Source: a bacterium
Lineage (GTDB): Bacteria; Acidobacteriota; Polarisedimenticolia; Polarisedimenticolales; Polarisedimenticolaceae
Reading direction: 5' to 3'
DNA: 64,000 bases
Assembly (NCBI GenBank): GCA_024226515.1
Contig: JAAELQ010000030.1
Span: 1 to 64,000, forward strand
Shown here: positions 1 through 10,382 of the stretch, in pieces
Layout: each line of letters starts with the position of its first letter
Position numbering within the stretch: the first letter of the stretch is position 1
The notes under the pieces: model-generated
The model's input: only the letters and a program-made list of their open reading frames with translations
Told to the model about the DNA's origin: nothing
The model's database searches: none
Made by a program: the position numbers and the translations under genes

Positions 1-107
1 GCTTGCCGCGTGACCTCAACCTTCCGAACCGCCGGATGCGGACCCGCTTGTCCGGTGGTGTGGGAGGGGATCGGCCGGGGAATCCCGGCCGCCCCTATCC
101 CGATCGC
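1..107. other. Upstream edge, no gene assigned
   Basis: No complete gene is visible here. A TGA at 11-13 could end a plus-strand gene cut off by the window edge (last codons CTT GCC GCG), but too little remains to support it. A GC-rich hairpin at 72-91 follows and may be the terminator of that upstream gene. Confidence 0.3.
72..91. terminator. GC-rich hairpin, possible terminator
   Basis: A perfect 8-bp stem, CGGCCGGG (72-79) pairing with CCCGGCCG (84-91) around a GAAT loop, with outer GGGG/CCCC runs that could extend it past a small bulge. There is no T-tract, so an intrinsic terminator is only a possibility. It lies just upstream of the SPFH-gene promoter and may insulate it from upstream transcription. 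Confidence 0.35.
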
Positions 108-135
108 TTGACATATGATTTCAAAGTGATATCAT
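108..135 (+). promoter_or_regulatory. Sigma-70-like promoter of the SPFH-Arc operon
   Basis: TTGACA (108-113), a 16-bp spacer, then TATCAT (130-135), which matches the -10 consensus at five of six positions. The expected transcription start is near 142, about 35 nt before the SPFH ATG at 178, and GGAGGG at 164-169 serves as ribosome binding site. The -10 element is buried inside a perfect inverted repeat, so this promoter is probably repressed by a DNA-binding protein. Confidence 0.7.
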
Positions 136-146
136 TTACATATCAC
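126..146. promoter_or_regulatory. Inverted-repeat operator over the -10 box
   Basis: GTGATAT (126-132), 7 bp, then ATATCAC (140-146): perfect 7-bp arms with a centre-to-centre spacing of about 14 bp. Inside it, TGATATCA (127-134) is itself an 8-bp palindrome. The repeat covers the -10 hexamer and the likely transcription start, the position expected for a repressor site. The ribbon-helix-helix (Arc-family) protein encoded two genes downstream is the obvious candidate ligand; that link is inferred. Confidence 0.6.
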
Positions 147-177
147 GGGTTACAGGAAGAAATGGAGGGTCCCGACC

Positions 178-1125
178 ATGACCCAGGAAAAAAGAATCAA
201 TCCGATGTCCGGCTGGCTGCCTCTGATCGTCTGCCTGGGGCTCTTCGCCGGCGGCCCTCTGTTCGCGGCATTCGCCGGCGCCATCGACATCGACGTCGAG
301 GGCCGGATCGCCGTCTGGGTGGTCTGCTACGTGACGCTGTTCATCAGCCTGTTCGGCTTCCAGGCCGTGGCTCCGAACCAGGCGCGCGTGCTGCTGCTGT
401 TCGGCAACTACAAGGGCTCGATCTGCGAGTCGGGCTTCTACTGGGTCAATCCGTTCTACTCGAAGAAGAAGATCTCGCTGCGCATCCGAAATTTCGAGAC
501 GGGCTCGATAACGCGCCCGGAGAAGAAGGACGCGACGACCGGCAAGGTGCTGGAGAAGAAGTCGCGCACCGCCGGCAAGCCGTCCAAGGTCAACGACCGC
601 GACGGCAACCCGATCGAGATCTCGTCGGTCGTCGTGTGGCGCGTGGTCGAGACGGCCGAGGCGCTGTTCGAGGTCGACGACTACGAGGACTTCGTCGCGG
701 TACAGAGTGAAGCGGCGTTGCGCAACCTCGCGACGCGGCACCCGTACGACAGCGCCGACGGCGAGATGTCCCTGCGCGGCAACACGGTCGAGGTCTGCAC
801 GCAGCTGCAGCACGACATCCAGGAGCGGCTGGAAAAGGCGGGAGTCGAGGTGATCGAGGCGCGGATCAGCCACCTGGCGTACGCCGCCGAGATCGCCGCA
901 GCGATGCTGCGACGACAGCAGGCCCAGGCGGTCGTCGCCGCGCGGACCAAGATCGTCGAGGGCGCCGTCGGCATGGTGCGCATGGCGCTGGATCAGTTGA
1001 AGGCGGACGGCATCGTCGACCTCGACGAAGAGCGCAAGGCGGCGATGGTCAGCAACCTGCTGGTCGTGCTGTGCAGCGACCGCGAAACGCAACCGGTCGT
1101 CAACACCGGAACGCTGTACCACTAA
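178..1125 (+). CDS. SPFH/band-7 domain membrane protein
   Basis: A 315-residue protein of the SPFH (stomatin/prohibitin/flotillin/HflK) superfamily. Two hydrophobic segments occupy about residues 13-37 and 47-63. The SPFH domain follows, recognisable from the [17 protein letters not shown] entry strand and the VVVWRVV strand, and a helical C-terminal part contains an alanine-rich stretch ([14 protein letters not shown]). Such proteins oligomerise on membranes as scaffolds, often with proteases or other partners. The start is supported by GGAGGG nine bases upstream. The gene is followed after 18 bp by a small Arc-family DNA-binding protein, a pairing I recall from many genomes; the cellular role of the pair is not established here. 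Confidence 0.88.
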   Translation: MTQEKRINPMSGWLPLIVCLGLFAGGPLFAAFAGAIDIDVEGRIAVWVVCYVTLFISLFGFQAVAPNQARVLLLFGNYKGSICESGFYWVNPFYSKKKISLRIRNFETGSITRPEKKDATTGKVLEKKSRTAGKPSKVNDRDGNPIEISSVVVWRVVETAEALFEVDDYEDFVAVQSEAALRNLATRHPYDSADGEMSLRGNTVEVCTQLQHDIQERLEKAGVEVIEARISHLAYAAEIAAAMLRRQQAQAVVAARTKIVEGAVGMVRMALDQLKADGIVDLDEERKAAMVSNLLVVLCSDRETQPVVNTGTLYH

Positions 1126-1143
1126 CCGGAATCGAGGTCTCCG

Positions 1144-1323
1144 TTGGCTTCCAGAGAGTCGTTCCTGCTGCGGACCGATCCGGAAGTGCTGAAGGCGCTG
1201 AGGCGCTGGGCAGCCGACGAGCTGCGCAGCGCCAACGCGCAGCTCGATTTCCTGCTGCGCCGGGCGCTGAAGGATGCGGGCCGCTTACCTCCCTCAAACA
1301 CGCCCCCCGGGGAAGACGCGTGA
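1144..1323 (+). CDS. Arc-family ribbon-helix-helix protein, 59 aa
   Basis: A short gene starting at TTG (1144) with GAGGT at 1134-1138 as ribosome binding site. The product begins MASRESFLLRTDPEVLKAL and continues RRWAADELRSANAQLDFLL, then RRALKDAG. The N-terminal strand (SFLLRTDPEVLKAL) followed by a helix containing RSANAQLDFLLRRAL is typical of Arc/MetJ-type ribbon-helix-helix repressors, which bind palindromes as dimers of dimers. It lies 18 bp after the SPFH gene and is surely co-transcribed with it. Likely role: autoregulation of the operon through the inverted repeat at 126-146. The family call is confident; the target is inference. Confidence 0.8.
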   Translation: MASRESFLLRTDPEVLKALRRWAADELRSANAQLDFLLRRALKDAGRLPPSNTPPGEDA

Positions 1324-1344
1324 CGGCGGGATCACATGTAGAAT

Positions 1345-1360
1345 CTCCGTGACCACGGAG
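1345..1360 (+). promoter_or_regulatory. Hairpin sequestering a ribosome binding site
   Basis: CTCCGT (1345-1350) and ACGGAG (1355-1360) form a 6-bp stem with a GACC loop. The right arm contains GGAG, the only good ribosome binding site for the ATG at 1366. If the stem folds in the mRNA it would limit translation of the metallopeptidase/TPR protein. A short stem such as this can also arise by chance. Confidence 0.35.
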
Positions 1361-1365
1361 ACTGC

Positions 1366-3384
1366 ATGAGACGAACTCGAATCGCGATCGCGCTGGCCCT
1401 GTTGCTCGCCGCCCTGCCCGCCGGTGCGGCCGCCGACAAGCCGCCACGGTTGCCAAAGACCAAGGGCTGGATCGAGTGCAAGAGCCCGCACTTCACGCTG
1501 GTTTCCAGCGTCAGCCGGTCCAGCACGACGCGCCTCGCGTCCCGGCTGGAGAAGTTTCGCGCGGCCCTGGCGCAGATCACGAAGGGCTTCGAGCTGGACA
1601 CGCGCGTTCCGACCCACACCTTCGTCTTCCGCAACGCGTCGAGCTATCGGCCGTACCGGCTGAACGCCGACGGCAGCGAGATGAACGTCAGCGGCTACTT
1701 CCTGCCTCGCCCGTACCGCAACTACATCACGATCGACTCGTCGACCCCCGGTCGTCCGATGCACGTCGTGTATCACGAGTATTTCCACGCGGTGATCGAG
1801 GCCAGCATCGGCGACCTGCCGCTGTGGCTCAACGAGGGTCTGGCCGAGTACTTCAGCACGTTCAAGAGCTATCCGGGATCGACGACCGTCGAGGCGGGCC
1901 ACCCGATCGCGCAGCACCTCGCGCATCTCAGCGAGCAGGGCGGCATGCCGTGGTTCGACGTGTTCAATCTCGACAAGCGATCCCCGGCCTACAACGAAGG
2001 GTCGCGGCAGGGCTCGTTCTACGCGCAGTCGTGGCTGATCGTGCATTACCTGCACTCGACCGACGAGGGTGTGAAGGCCCTCGGCCGCTACCTGACCCAG
2101 CTGCGCTCCGGCAGCGAAGAGCCGGAGGCGTTCGCGGCCGCTTTCGGCAAGAGTCCCGCGAAGCTCGGTGCGGACGCGGAGAAGTACCTCGAGACCGGCA
2201 GCCGCTTCATCGAGTGGAAGCTGGGCGAGGAGGCTGCCTCCCCCGCCGTCGAGGTGCGCGAGCTGGAACCGAGCGAGGTGCTGTACCGTCTGGGCGAGCT
2301 GCTGGCGCAGCGCGGCCAGCGCCCGGCGGCAAGGCGGCACCTCGACGCGGCGGAGGCAGCGGGCTGGAACGGCCCGACGCTGGACACGGCGCGCGCCGCG
2401 GCGGCGTTCTATGCCGAGGACCCCGACGCCGCGGAAGCGCTGCTGCGCGCGGCGATCGAGGCCGAGTCGGCCAGCCCCGAGCCGTACGCGATCCTGGGCG
2501 AGGTGCTGCTGACCCGCTTCGTGGAGTCGGCCGACGCCATGCGATACCACGAACAGACCCCGGCCCCCATCCTCGAGTCCCGAGCGCTGTTCGGGCGCGC
2601 GCTGGAGCTGGACTCCGAGGACTACTCGTCGCTGGTCGGGATCGCGCAGACGTACCTGTTCGAGGGCGGAGACACCGCCCCCGGCGCCGCCGCGCTGGGA
2701 CGCGCGCGCAGCCTGCGCCCGCTCGACCTCGACCTGCTGCAGATCCAGGCGTCGCTGCTGGCGCGATCGGGCAACATCGAGGCGGCGTGGGCGCTGGTCA
2801 CACGCGAGCTGGCGCCGCGCGACCCCGACCTGGCGCAGGTGGCGGCGCAGTTCGTCGTCGACGGCGTCCTCATGACGGCGATGCGAAGCGTCGAGCGGGA
2901 CCGCGACGCGGCGCTGGCGCTGATCGACCGCGCGCTGGCCACCGTGGACGACGCGCGCCTGCGCCCGGAGCTGACCGAGGTCCGCGAGGTGATCGCCAGT
3001 GGCGGCTCGGTGTACGTCGCCGAGACGCCGGAGTCCGAGGCGGCCGGCGCGAAGTCGATCGAGATCTTCAACCGGGCCGCGACCGCCGCGCAGCAAGGCA
3101 ACCTCGACGAGGCCGTGTCGCTCCTGGACGAGTTGATTCCGATCTGCAGCGAGCCGAAGCAACTGTGCGAGACGGCCGTCAAGCAACGCAACGAGATGGC
3201 ACGGGTCGCCGAGCACAATCGCATCGTCGACTCGGTCAATCGGGCGGTCGAGCTGGCCAACGCGGGCGAGGTCAAGAAGGCGATCACGCGACTGAACGAG
3301 CTGGAGCAAACCGTGGAGAACCCGCAGATGCTGGCCCGGGTCCGGGAACTGTTGAAATCGATGGGCGCCCGGGTCGACGAATGA
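1366..3384 (+). CDS. Secreted gluzincin-like peptidase with TPR repeats
   Basis: A 672-residue exported protein. A signal peptide (about residues 1-24, ending in an AAAD context) precedes a peptidase-MA/DUF1570-like domain with a zinc-binding HEYFH motif (H137, E138, H141) and a downstream WLNEGLAEYF motif whose E157 is the likely third ligand. From about residue 300 to the end there are helical TPR-like repeats (for example YRLGELLAQRGQ, EPYAILGEVL, NLDEAVSLLDEL). An intact active-site motif suggests a working periplasmic or surface metallopeptidase of unknown substrate. GGAG at 1357-1360 supports the start. The stop overlaps the next gene (ATGA), so the AsmA-like protein is translationally coupled to it. 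Confidence 0.85.
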   Translation: MRRTRIAIALALLLAALPAGAAADKPPRLPKTKGWIECKSPHFTLVSSVSRSSTTRLASRLEKFRAALAQITKGFELDTRVPTHTFVFRNASSYRPYRLNADGSEMNVSGYFLPRPYRNYITIDSSTPGRPMHVVYHEYFHAVIEASIGDLPLWLNEGLAEYFSTFKSYPGSTTVEAGHPIAQHLAHLSEQGGMPWFDVFNLDKRSPAYNEGSRQGSFYAQSWLIVHYLHSTDEGVKALGRYLTQLRSGSEEPEAFAAAFGKSPAKLGADAEKYLETGSRFIEWKLGEEAASPAVEVRELEPSEVLYRLGELLAQRGQRPAARRHLDAAEAAGWNGPTLDTARAAAAFYAEDPDAAEALLRAAIEAESASPEPYAILGEVLLTRFVESADAMRYHEQTPAPILESRALFGRALELDSEDYSSLVGIAQTYLFEGGDTAPGAAALGRARSLRPLDLDLLQIQASLLARSGNIEAAWALVTRELAPRDPDLAQVAAQFVVDGVLMTAMRSVERDRDAALALIDRALATVDDARLRPELTEVREVIASGGSVYVAETPESEAAGAKSIEIFNRAATAAQQGNLDEAVSLLDELIPICSEPKQLCETAVKQRNEMARVAEHNRIVDSVNRAVELANAGEVKKAITRLNELEQTVENPQMLARVRELLKSMGARVDE

Positions 3385-5360
3385 ACGCTCCACGCACCAG
3401 ACGACGTTGGCCCTGGATCGTCATCGGCGCGGTCGTGGTGATCGCGGTCGTGGCCGCGGTCGCATTGCCGCTGTTGCTCGACGTCGAGCGTCACCGCGAG
3501 CGGATCGCGGACGCGCTGCGCGACGCGACGGGCTGGGAGCCCGAGCTGGGCGCGATGCAGTTCTCGGTGTTCGGCGGACTGGTGCTGAAGGTCTCCCCCG
3601 CCTCGCTGATCGCGCCGGACGGCGACGCGCGCGTCGACATCGACGCGCTGGCCGTGCGAGCGGGTCTCGTTCCGCTGCTACGCGGCGAGCTGGCCGTGCG
3701 TCGCGTCGAGATCGTGAGACCTTCGATCGATCTGGTGCGCGAGGACGCCGAGAGCGGCTGGTTGCTTCCGATCCCGGTCGCCGACGGAGTCGAGCCGAAC
3801 CTCGGCGTCGAACCGGAGGCCGGGGTCAGCGTCTCGGTGGATCTGATCGAGATCAGCGACGGCACGCTGCGGCTGCGCGACGCGACGACCGACCCGCCGC
3901 TCGACGTGACGTTGAACGACGTCGCCGCGACGATCCGGCCGACGCAGGCGCAGGCGAAGGGTAGCGCTCGACTCGAGAGCGGAGGCAAGACGGGTCGCTT
4001 GGCCTGGAGCGGCAACCTCGATCGCGGCCTGCTGCTCGAGCTGAACGACGTCCCGACCGAGCTGCTCGCTCCGCTGGTCGGGCCCGACCTGATCCACGAC
4101 GGGGGCACCGTCGGCGGCGAGCTCACGCTGCGTATGCCGCTGGCGGTCGAGGGCCGGCTCACGCTGCGCGATTTGAAGCTGCTGGCCGGCGAGCGGAGGC
4201 TCTCCGAGGCGCAGCTCGAGTTGCGCGCGGCCGAGAACGCCGACGGCATCTCGACGGAGTTCGAGCTGCGCGCAGGCGACGCCGCGGTCGAGGGTCGTGG
4301 ATCGCTGACGCCGGAGCTGCATCTTCAGCTCGAGATCCCCAGCGCGCCGCTCGAGCCCGCGATGCATCTGGCGCGCGCCGTGCTGCCGGTGCCGCTCGAT
4401 CTCCAACCTCCCGGCACGGTGCAGGCGACCGCCATCGTCGACGCGCTGCCCGGCGAGGAGCCGACGTACGAGGCGACGGGCACGATCTCGGCGGCGTCGA
4501 TCGCGCTCTCGGAGATGCTGCCGCCGGTCGAGGCGATCGAGACCACGTTCGAGCTCTCGCGTGAGGGAGAGCTGACGCTGGATCTCGGCGGCGGCTCGGT
4601 CGCGGGCGGAGCGCTGAGTGGCCGCGTCGGCGTGGCGTCGATCGAACCGCTCGCCCCGGTCGTGTTCGACGGAGGACTGGCCGATGCGTCGGTGGGACCG
4701 CTGCTCGCGGGGTTCGTCAGCGATGCCGTCGAATCGATCGTCGGCAACGCGGAGTTCAACGGACGTGTCGCGCTCGATCTCGACCGCGAGGTGATCGACG
4801 CCAGCGCGATTCGCGGCCGACTCGAGCTCGGCGCGCGCGAGCTCTCGCTTCCCGGCTGGGACCTCGAGCGGGCGATCGAGAACCAGCTCCGTCAACGCGC
4901 CGGCGCGCTGGCGAGCCTGCTGGACCGGGACTCGGACAGCAGTGAAGATTCCGGACCGGACGAGGTGCGCGCGTTCGACGACCTGGCCCTGGTCGTCGAC
5001 CTCGACGAGCGACCGTGGAAGCTCGAGCGCTTTCGGCTGGTCGTGGGCGATGTCTCCGCCAACGGGCGCGGCACGCTCGATCCCGTCACCGGCAACGTCG
5101 CCGCCGACTTCTCCGCCACGCTCAATGTGGAGAAGACGGCCGAGCTGATGGAGCGCTACCCGGAGGTTCGCCTGCTGGTCGCGCGCGACAACCGGTTGAC
5201 CCTGCCGCTCAGCGTCGCCGGCCCGCTCGTCGGTCCGCAGATCGGCATCGACCTGAGCGAGCTGGGCAAGATGCAGCTGGGCGAAGATCCCGAGGACACG
5301 GTCAAGGGCCTGCTGCGCAACCTGCTGGACAAGAAAGACAAGAAGAAGAACAAGAAGTAG
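3381..5360 (+). CDS. AsmA-family protein
   Basis: A 659-residue protein with an N-terminal membrane anchor (about residues 10-30, preceded by TRRRWPW) and a long, strand-rich periplasmic part of the AsmA/TamB type. N-terminal AsmA signatures include LRDATGWEPELGAMQFSVFG and LAVRRVEIVRPSIDLVRE. The C-terminal region has SVAGPLVGPQIGIDLSELG, as in the AsmA C-terminal domain, and ends in a lysine-rich tail (KKDKKKNKK). AsmA proteins are implicated in phospholipid transport between inner and outer membrane and in outer-membrane biogenesis. The start ATG at 3381 overlaps the preceding stop. The same frame stays open far upstream through the preceding gene, but that part is a shadow. Confidence 0.85.
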   Translation: MNAPRTRRRWPWIVIGAVVVIAVVAAVALPLLLDVERHRERIADALRDATGWEPELGAMQFSVFGGLVLKVSPASLIAPDGDARVDIDALAVRAGLVPLLRGELAVRRVEIVRPSIDLVREDAESGWLLPIPVADGVEPNLGVEPEAGVSVSVDLIEISDGTLRLRDATTDPPLDVTLNDVAATIRPTQAQAKGSARLESGGKTGRLAWSGNLDRGLLLELNDVPTELLAPLVGPDLIHDGGTVGGELTLRMPLAVEGRLTLRDLKLLAGERRLSEAQLELRAAENADGISTEFELRAGDAAVEGRGSLTPELHLQLEIPSAPLEPAMHLARAVLPVPLDLQPPGTVQATAIVDALPGEEPTYEATGTISAASIALSEMLPPVEAIETTFELSREGELTLDLGGGSVAGGALSGRVGVASIEPLAPVVFDGGLADASVGPLLAGFVSDAVESIVGNAEFNGRVALDLDREVIDASAIRGRLELGARELSLPGWDLERAIENQLRQRAGALASLLDRDSDSSEDSGPDEVRAFDDLALVVDLDERPWKLERFRLVVGDVSANGRGTLDPVTGNVAADFSATLNVEKTAELMERYPEVRLLVARDNRLTLPLSVAGPLVGPQIGIDLSELGKMQLGEDPEDTVKGLLRNLLDKKDKKKNKK

Positions 5361-5363
5361 ACG

Positions 5364-5999
5364 CTACTCGACGACCTTCGCGCCCTCGATGCGTCCCTGA
5401 ACCCGGCTACCGCCCGACAGGATCACCTCGACATCGATGTTCTTCGGGTCCTCGACGATGATGTCGCCGGCGACCGTCGAGCCGTCGTTCAGCTCGATCG
5501 TCAGCCGGCGCCGCTTGCCCCAGTTGCCGTCGACCTCTTCCACGACGATGCTGCCGCCGACGCGCGCACCGTCGACCAGCGTCACGTCGCCGTTGATCAC
5601 GCTCACGTCGTTGCGCACCGCCGCCCCGACCAGCCGGATCGAACCGTTCACCGAGGAGACCTCGCCGGCCTCGGAGCCGTACTGCAGCTCGATGTCGCCG
5701 TTGACCGTCTCGACCTCGTCCGCGATCACCGCACGCTCGCCGACGCGAATCCTGCCGTTGACGGAGTTCAGCCCCTCGGCTCGGGCGTCGGCGCCGACCG
5801 TGATGCTGCCGTTGACCGAGTCGCAGTCGCCCTTGACCGTCGCCCCGTCCCCGACCGAGATGCGGCCGTTCAGCGAGGACAGATCCCTGTCCGCAACCTC
5901 TCCGTCGCGCACTCGCACGGACTCGTTGAACGGCCCGTCGGCCAACGCCGGCAGGGCCGCAATCGTCAGAACCAAGACCAGGATCCATCGTCGATTCAT
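5364..5999 (-). CDS. Exported NG-repeat solenoid protein
   Basis: A 211-residue protein with a cleavable signal peptide (about residues 1-20, ending LPALA-DG). The mature part is built from roughly 20-residue units each carrying an [SVI][LVI]NG core (SLNGRISVG, SVNGSITVG, SVNGRIRVG, TVNGDIELQ, SVNGSIRLV, VINGDVTLV). This is the pattern of a small beta-solenoid, like bactofilin or DUF4097-type proteins. No catalytic motif is visible. GGAGGAG precedes the ATG. It converges on the AsmA-like gene with 3 bp between the stops. Function unknown; a polymer-forming or structural envelope role is the most that can be inferred. Confidence 0.75.
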   Translation of the reverse strand: MNRRWILVLVLTIAALPALADGPFNESVRVRDGEVADRDLSSLNGRISVGDGATVKGDCDSVNGSITVGADARAEGLNSVNGRIRVGERAVIADEVETVNGDIELQYGSEAGEVSSVNGSIRLVGAAVRNDVSVINGDVTLVDGARVGGSIVVEEVDGNWGKRRRLTIELNDGSTVAGDIIVEDPKNIDVEVILSGGSRVQGRIEGAKVVE

Positions 6000-6031
6000 C
6001 TTCCGCTCCTCCGTCCCATCAGGCCCCTCGA

Positions 6032-6049
6032 CAGGCGCAACGGCGCCTG
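6032..6049 (-). terminator. Hairpin after the nuo operon
   Basis: CAGGCGC (6032-6038) and GCGCCTG (6043-6049) form a perfect 7-bp stem with a 4-nt loop, in the 113-bp gap between the nuoN stop and the start of the NG-repeat gene, both on the minus strand. There is no U-tract on either side, so termination is uncertain. It could equally be structure in the leader of the NG-repeat gene. Confidence 0.3.
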
Positions 6050-6112
6050 CCCTTTAGAACGCTCGGGGGCGGAAAACGGTTGCGAAATTTCTGGGTGGGG
6101 CGGGATCGCCCG

Positions 6113-7564
6113 TCAGATCAGGGCGCCGGCCAGGTCCTGCACGATGGCCAGGATGCGGTCGGGCGCCAGCCCCAGCACCAGCACTCCGGCCGCGGCGACG
6201 GTCATCACGACCGCCGTGGCCGGCGAGACCGGCAGCGGCAGCTCGTCGGTCTCGGACTCGCGCATGTACATCGCGACGATCACGCGCAGGTAGTAGTAGA
6301 CCGAGACGGCGGCGTTGAGCACGCCGATGACGGCCAGCAGGTACTGCTTGGAGTGGATCGCCGCCTGGAAGATGACGTACTTGCCGATGAAGCCGCCCGT
6401 CGGCGGGATACCGGCCAGCGACAGCAGGAAGAACATCAGCGCCAGGCCCAGCATCGGACGCTTCCAGCCCATGCCGGCCCAGTCGTGCAGCGTGTAGCCG
6501 CGCTCGCCCTCGGTGTCGCCGCGGCCTGCGGCGGCCAGCACGGCGAAGGCTCCGACGGTCATGAAGGCGTAGACCGTCAGGTAGAACAGGATGGCGGACA
6601 CGCCCTCGTCGGGGCGGCAGACGACCGCGATCAGCAGGTATCCCGCGTGCGCCACCGACGAGAACGCCAGCAGGCGCTTCAGGTTGGTCTGCGTCAGCGC
6701 GATGATGTTGGCCACCGTCATCGTCAGCACGGCCAGCCACTGGATCAGCGGCTCCCAGATCTCGCTGTGGTCGCCGAAGGCGCCGAGCAGGAAGCGCAGC
6801 AGCACGGCGAATGCCGCGGTCTTGGTCGCCGCGGCCATGAAGCCGGTGACGTTGGTCGGCGCGCCCTCGTAGACGTCGGGCACCCACTGGTGGAACGGGA
6901 CGACCGCGATCTTGAACGCCAGGCCGACGAGCACGAGGCCCATGCCGATCCACAGCATGCTGCCGCCGTCCGCCGCGGCGGCCGAGGCGATACGCTGCAT
7001 GTCGAGCGACCCGGCCGCGCCGTACAGCAGCGCCATGCCGTAGACGATGAAACCGGAGGAGAACGCGCCGAGCAGGAAGTACTTCAACGCGGACTCGATG
7101 GACTTCTTGCGGTTGCGGGTGAGGCCGGTCAATACGTAGAGCGACAGCGAGAAGACCTCGAGCCCGATCAACACCATCATCAGGTGCGAGGTGTGCAGCA
7201 TGAGGAACATGCCGGCCAGGCAGAACAGGACGAGCGGATAGAACTCGCCGTGGTCCGCCTCTTCGCGCTCGATGAACGTCATCGAAGCCAGCACCGTCAG
7301 GAAGCCGACGATCAACAGCACGAACGACAGGTACAGGCCGAAGCTGTCGATGCGCACCATGCCGAAGGCGGACTCGAGCGCGTCCGAGCGGCTGTGCATC
7401 CACAACGTACGCAGCAGCACACCCGTCGTGCCCAGGCCGACCAGCGACATCACGCCCAGGATGCGGGTGTTGCCGCGGAAGAACGGGACGGTCAGCAACG
7501 TCAACAGCCCGAAGGCCGTGAGGCTGATCACGGGATAGACGTGCAGGATCTGGAAGTCGCCCAT
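6113..7564 (-). CDS. nuoN: NADH-quinone oxidoreductase subunit N
   Basis: A 483-residue antiporter-like membrane subunit of complex I, with about 14 hydrophobic segments. Identification as NuoN rather than NuoM rests on the block LEVFSLSLYVLTGLTRNRKK followed by ALKYFLLGAFSSGFIVYGMA; the lysine in the ALKYF helix is one of the conserved proton-path residues. Length is normal. It begins 10 bp after nuoL and is the last gene of the operon. nuoM, normally found between nuoL and nuoN, is absent, and no room is left for it. Confidence 0.95.
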   Translation of the reverse strand: MGDFQILHVYPVISLTAFGLLTLLTVPFFRGNTRILGVMSLVGLGTTGVLLRTLWMHSRSDALESAFGMVRIDSFGLYLSFVLLIVGFLTVLASMTFIEREEADHGEFYPLVLFCLAGMFLMLHTSHLMMVLIGLEVFSLSLYVLTGLTRNRKKSIESALKYFLLGAFSSGFIVYGMALLYGAAGSLDMQRIASAAAADGGSMLWIGMGLVLVGLAFKIAVVPFHQWVPDVYEGAPTNVTGFMAAATKTAAFAVLLRFLLGAFGDHSEIWEPLIQWLAVLTMTVANIIALTQTNLKRLLAFSSVAHAGYLLIAVVCRPDEGVSAILFYLTVYAFMTVGAFAVLAAAGRGDTEGERGYTLHDWAGMGWKRPMLGLALMFFLLSLAGIPPTGGFIGKYVIFQAAIHSKQYLLAVIGVLNAAVSVYYYLRVIVAMYMRESETDELPLPVSPATAVVMTVAAAGVLVLGLAPDRILAIVQDLAGALI

Positions 7565-7574
7565 GTCCGCTTCC

Positions 7575-9569
<1,995 letters not shown>

Positions 9570-9576
9570 GGCTCGC

Positions 9577-9876
9577 CTACCACTTCATCAGGTTCAGCTC
9601 GTCCACGTCGGTGGACTCGCGCAAGCGGAACAGGGCGATGACGATGGCCAGGCCCACGGCGGCCTCGGCGGCCGCCAGGGTCATGATGAAGAACGCGTAG
9701 ATCTGTCCGTCGGCCTGGTCGAACTGCCGGGCGAACGAGATGAACGCCAGGTTGGCGGCGTTCAGCATCAGCTCGACGCACATCAGGATCGTGATCGCGC
9801 CGCGGTTCCACAGCACGCCGAAGACGCCCATGGCGAACAGCACGGCCGATAGAATCAACAGGTGATGAGGGGCCAT
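9577..9876 (-). CDS. nuoK: NADH-quinone oxidoreductase subunit K
   Basis: A 99-residue protein with three membrane helices. It carries the NuoK signature [17 protein letters not shown], including the membrane glutamate in CVELMLN that belongs to the proton-translocation path. Length is normal for NuoK. It starts 4 bp after the nuoJ stop and precedes nuoL. Confidence 0.96.
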   Translation of the reverse strand: MAPHHLLILSAVLFAMGVFGVLWNRGAITILMCVELMLNAANLAFISFARQFDQADGQIYAFFIMTLAAAEAAVGLAIVIALFRLRESTDVDELNLMKW

Positions 9877-9880
9877 CGAA

Positions 9881-10378
9881 CTAGAGCCTCTTCTTCGCCA
9901 GCAGCACGGCGCCGATCATGGCCACCACGAGCAGCAAAGAGATCGCCTCGAAGGCGTAGAAAAACGTCGTGAACAGATCGGTGCCCAGGGCGGCGATCGT
10001 GCCGAAGCCCTCGGAGGTCGCGGGATACTCGCCGCCGCCGACGCTGGAGTAGATCGCCTTGGCGGCGAGACCGGCGAACGCGGCCGCCAGCAACAGGCCG
10101 CCCCACTTCTGGACGAAACCCGCGCCATGCGAGTGTTCTTCGTCCTGTAGGTTCAGCAGCATGATGACGAACAGCACCAGCACCATGATCGCGCCGGCGT
10201 AGACGATGATCTGCAGCAGCGCCAGGAACTGCGCGTTGAGCAGCATGTAGAACCCGGCAATGATGGCCAGGTTGAATGCCAGCGCGAGGGCGCAGATCAC
10301 CGGACTCTTGTGGAACACGACCACGGCCGCGGAGGCCACGGCGAGCACGGCGAGAATGAGGAAGCCTGCGAACTCCAC
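9881..10378 (-). CDS. nuoJ: NADH-quinone oxidoreductase subunit J
   Basis: A 165-residue membrane subunit with five hydrophobic segments. It carries the NuoJ block FLALLQIIVYAGAIMVLVLF followed by VIMLLNLQ, which includes the pi-bulge helix region (IIVYAGAIMVL) involved in coupling. It starts at GTG (10378), 4 bp after the nuoH stop. nuoI normally lies between nuoH and nuoJ and is missing here. Confidence 0.95.
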   Translation of the reverse strand: MEFAGFLILAVLAVASAAVVVFHKSPVICALALAFNLAIIAGFYMLLNAQFLALLQIIVYAGAIMVLVLFVIMLLNLQDEEHSHGAGFVQKWGGLLLAAAFAGLAAKAIYSSVGGGEYPATSEGFGTIAALGTDLFTTFFYAFEAISLLLVVAMIGAVLLAKKRL

Positions 10379-10382
10379 GTGC

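Noticed and set aside
1476-3380. Long open frame upstream of and in phase with the AsmA-like gene (1294-codon frame in total)
   Set aside because: It overlaps the metallopeptidase/TPR gene in another frame, reads as arginine/alanine/glycine-rich sequence with no family features, and is a G+C-rich shadow. The real gene starts at 3381.
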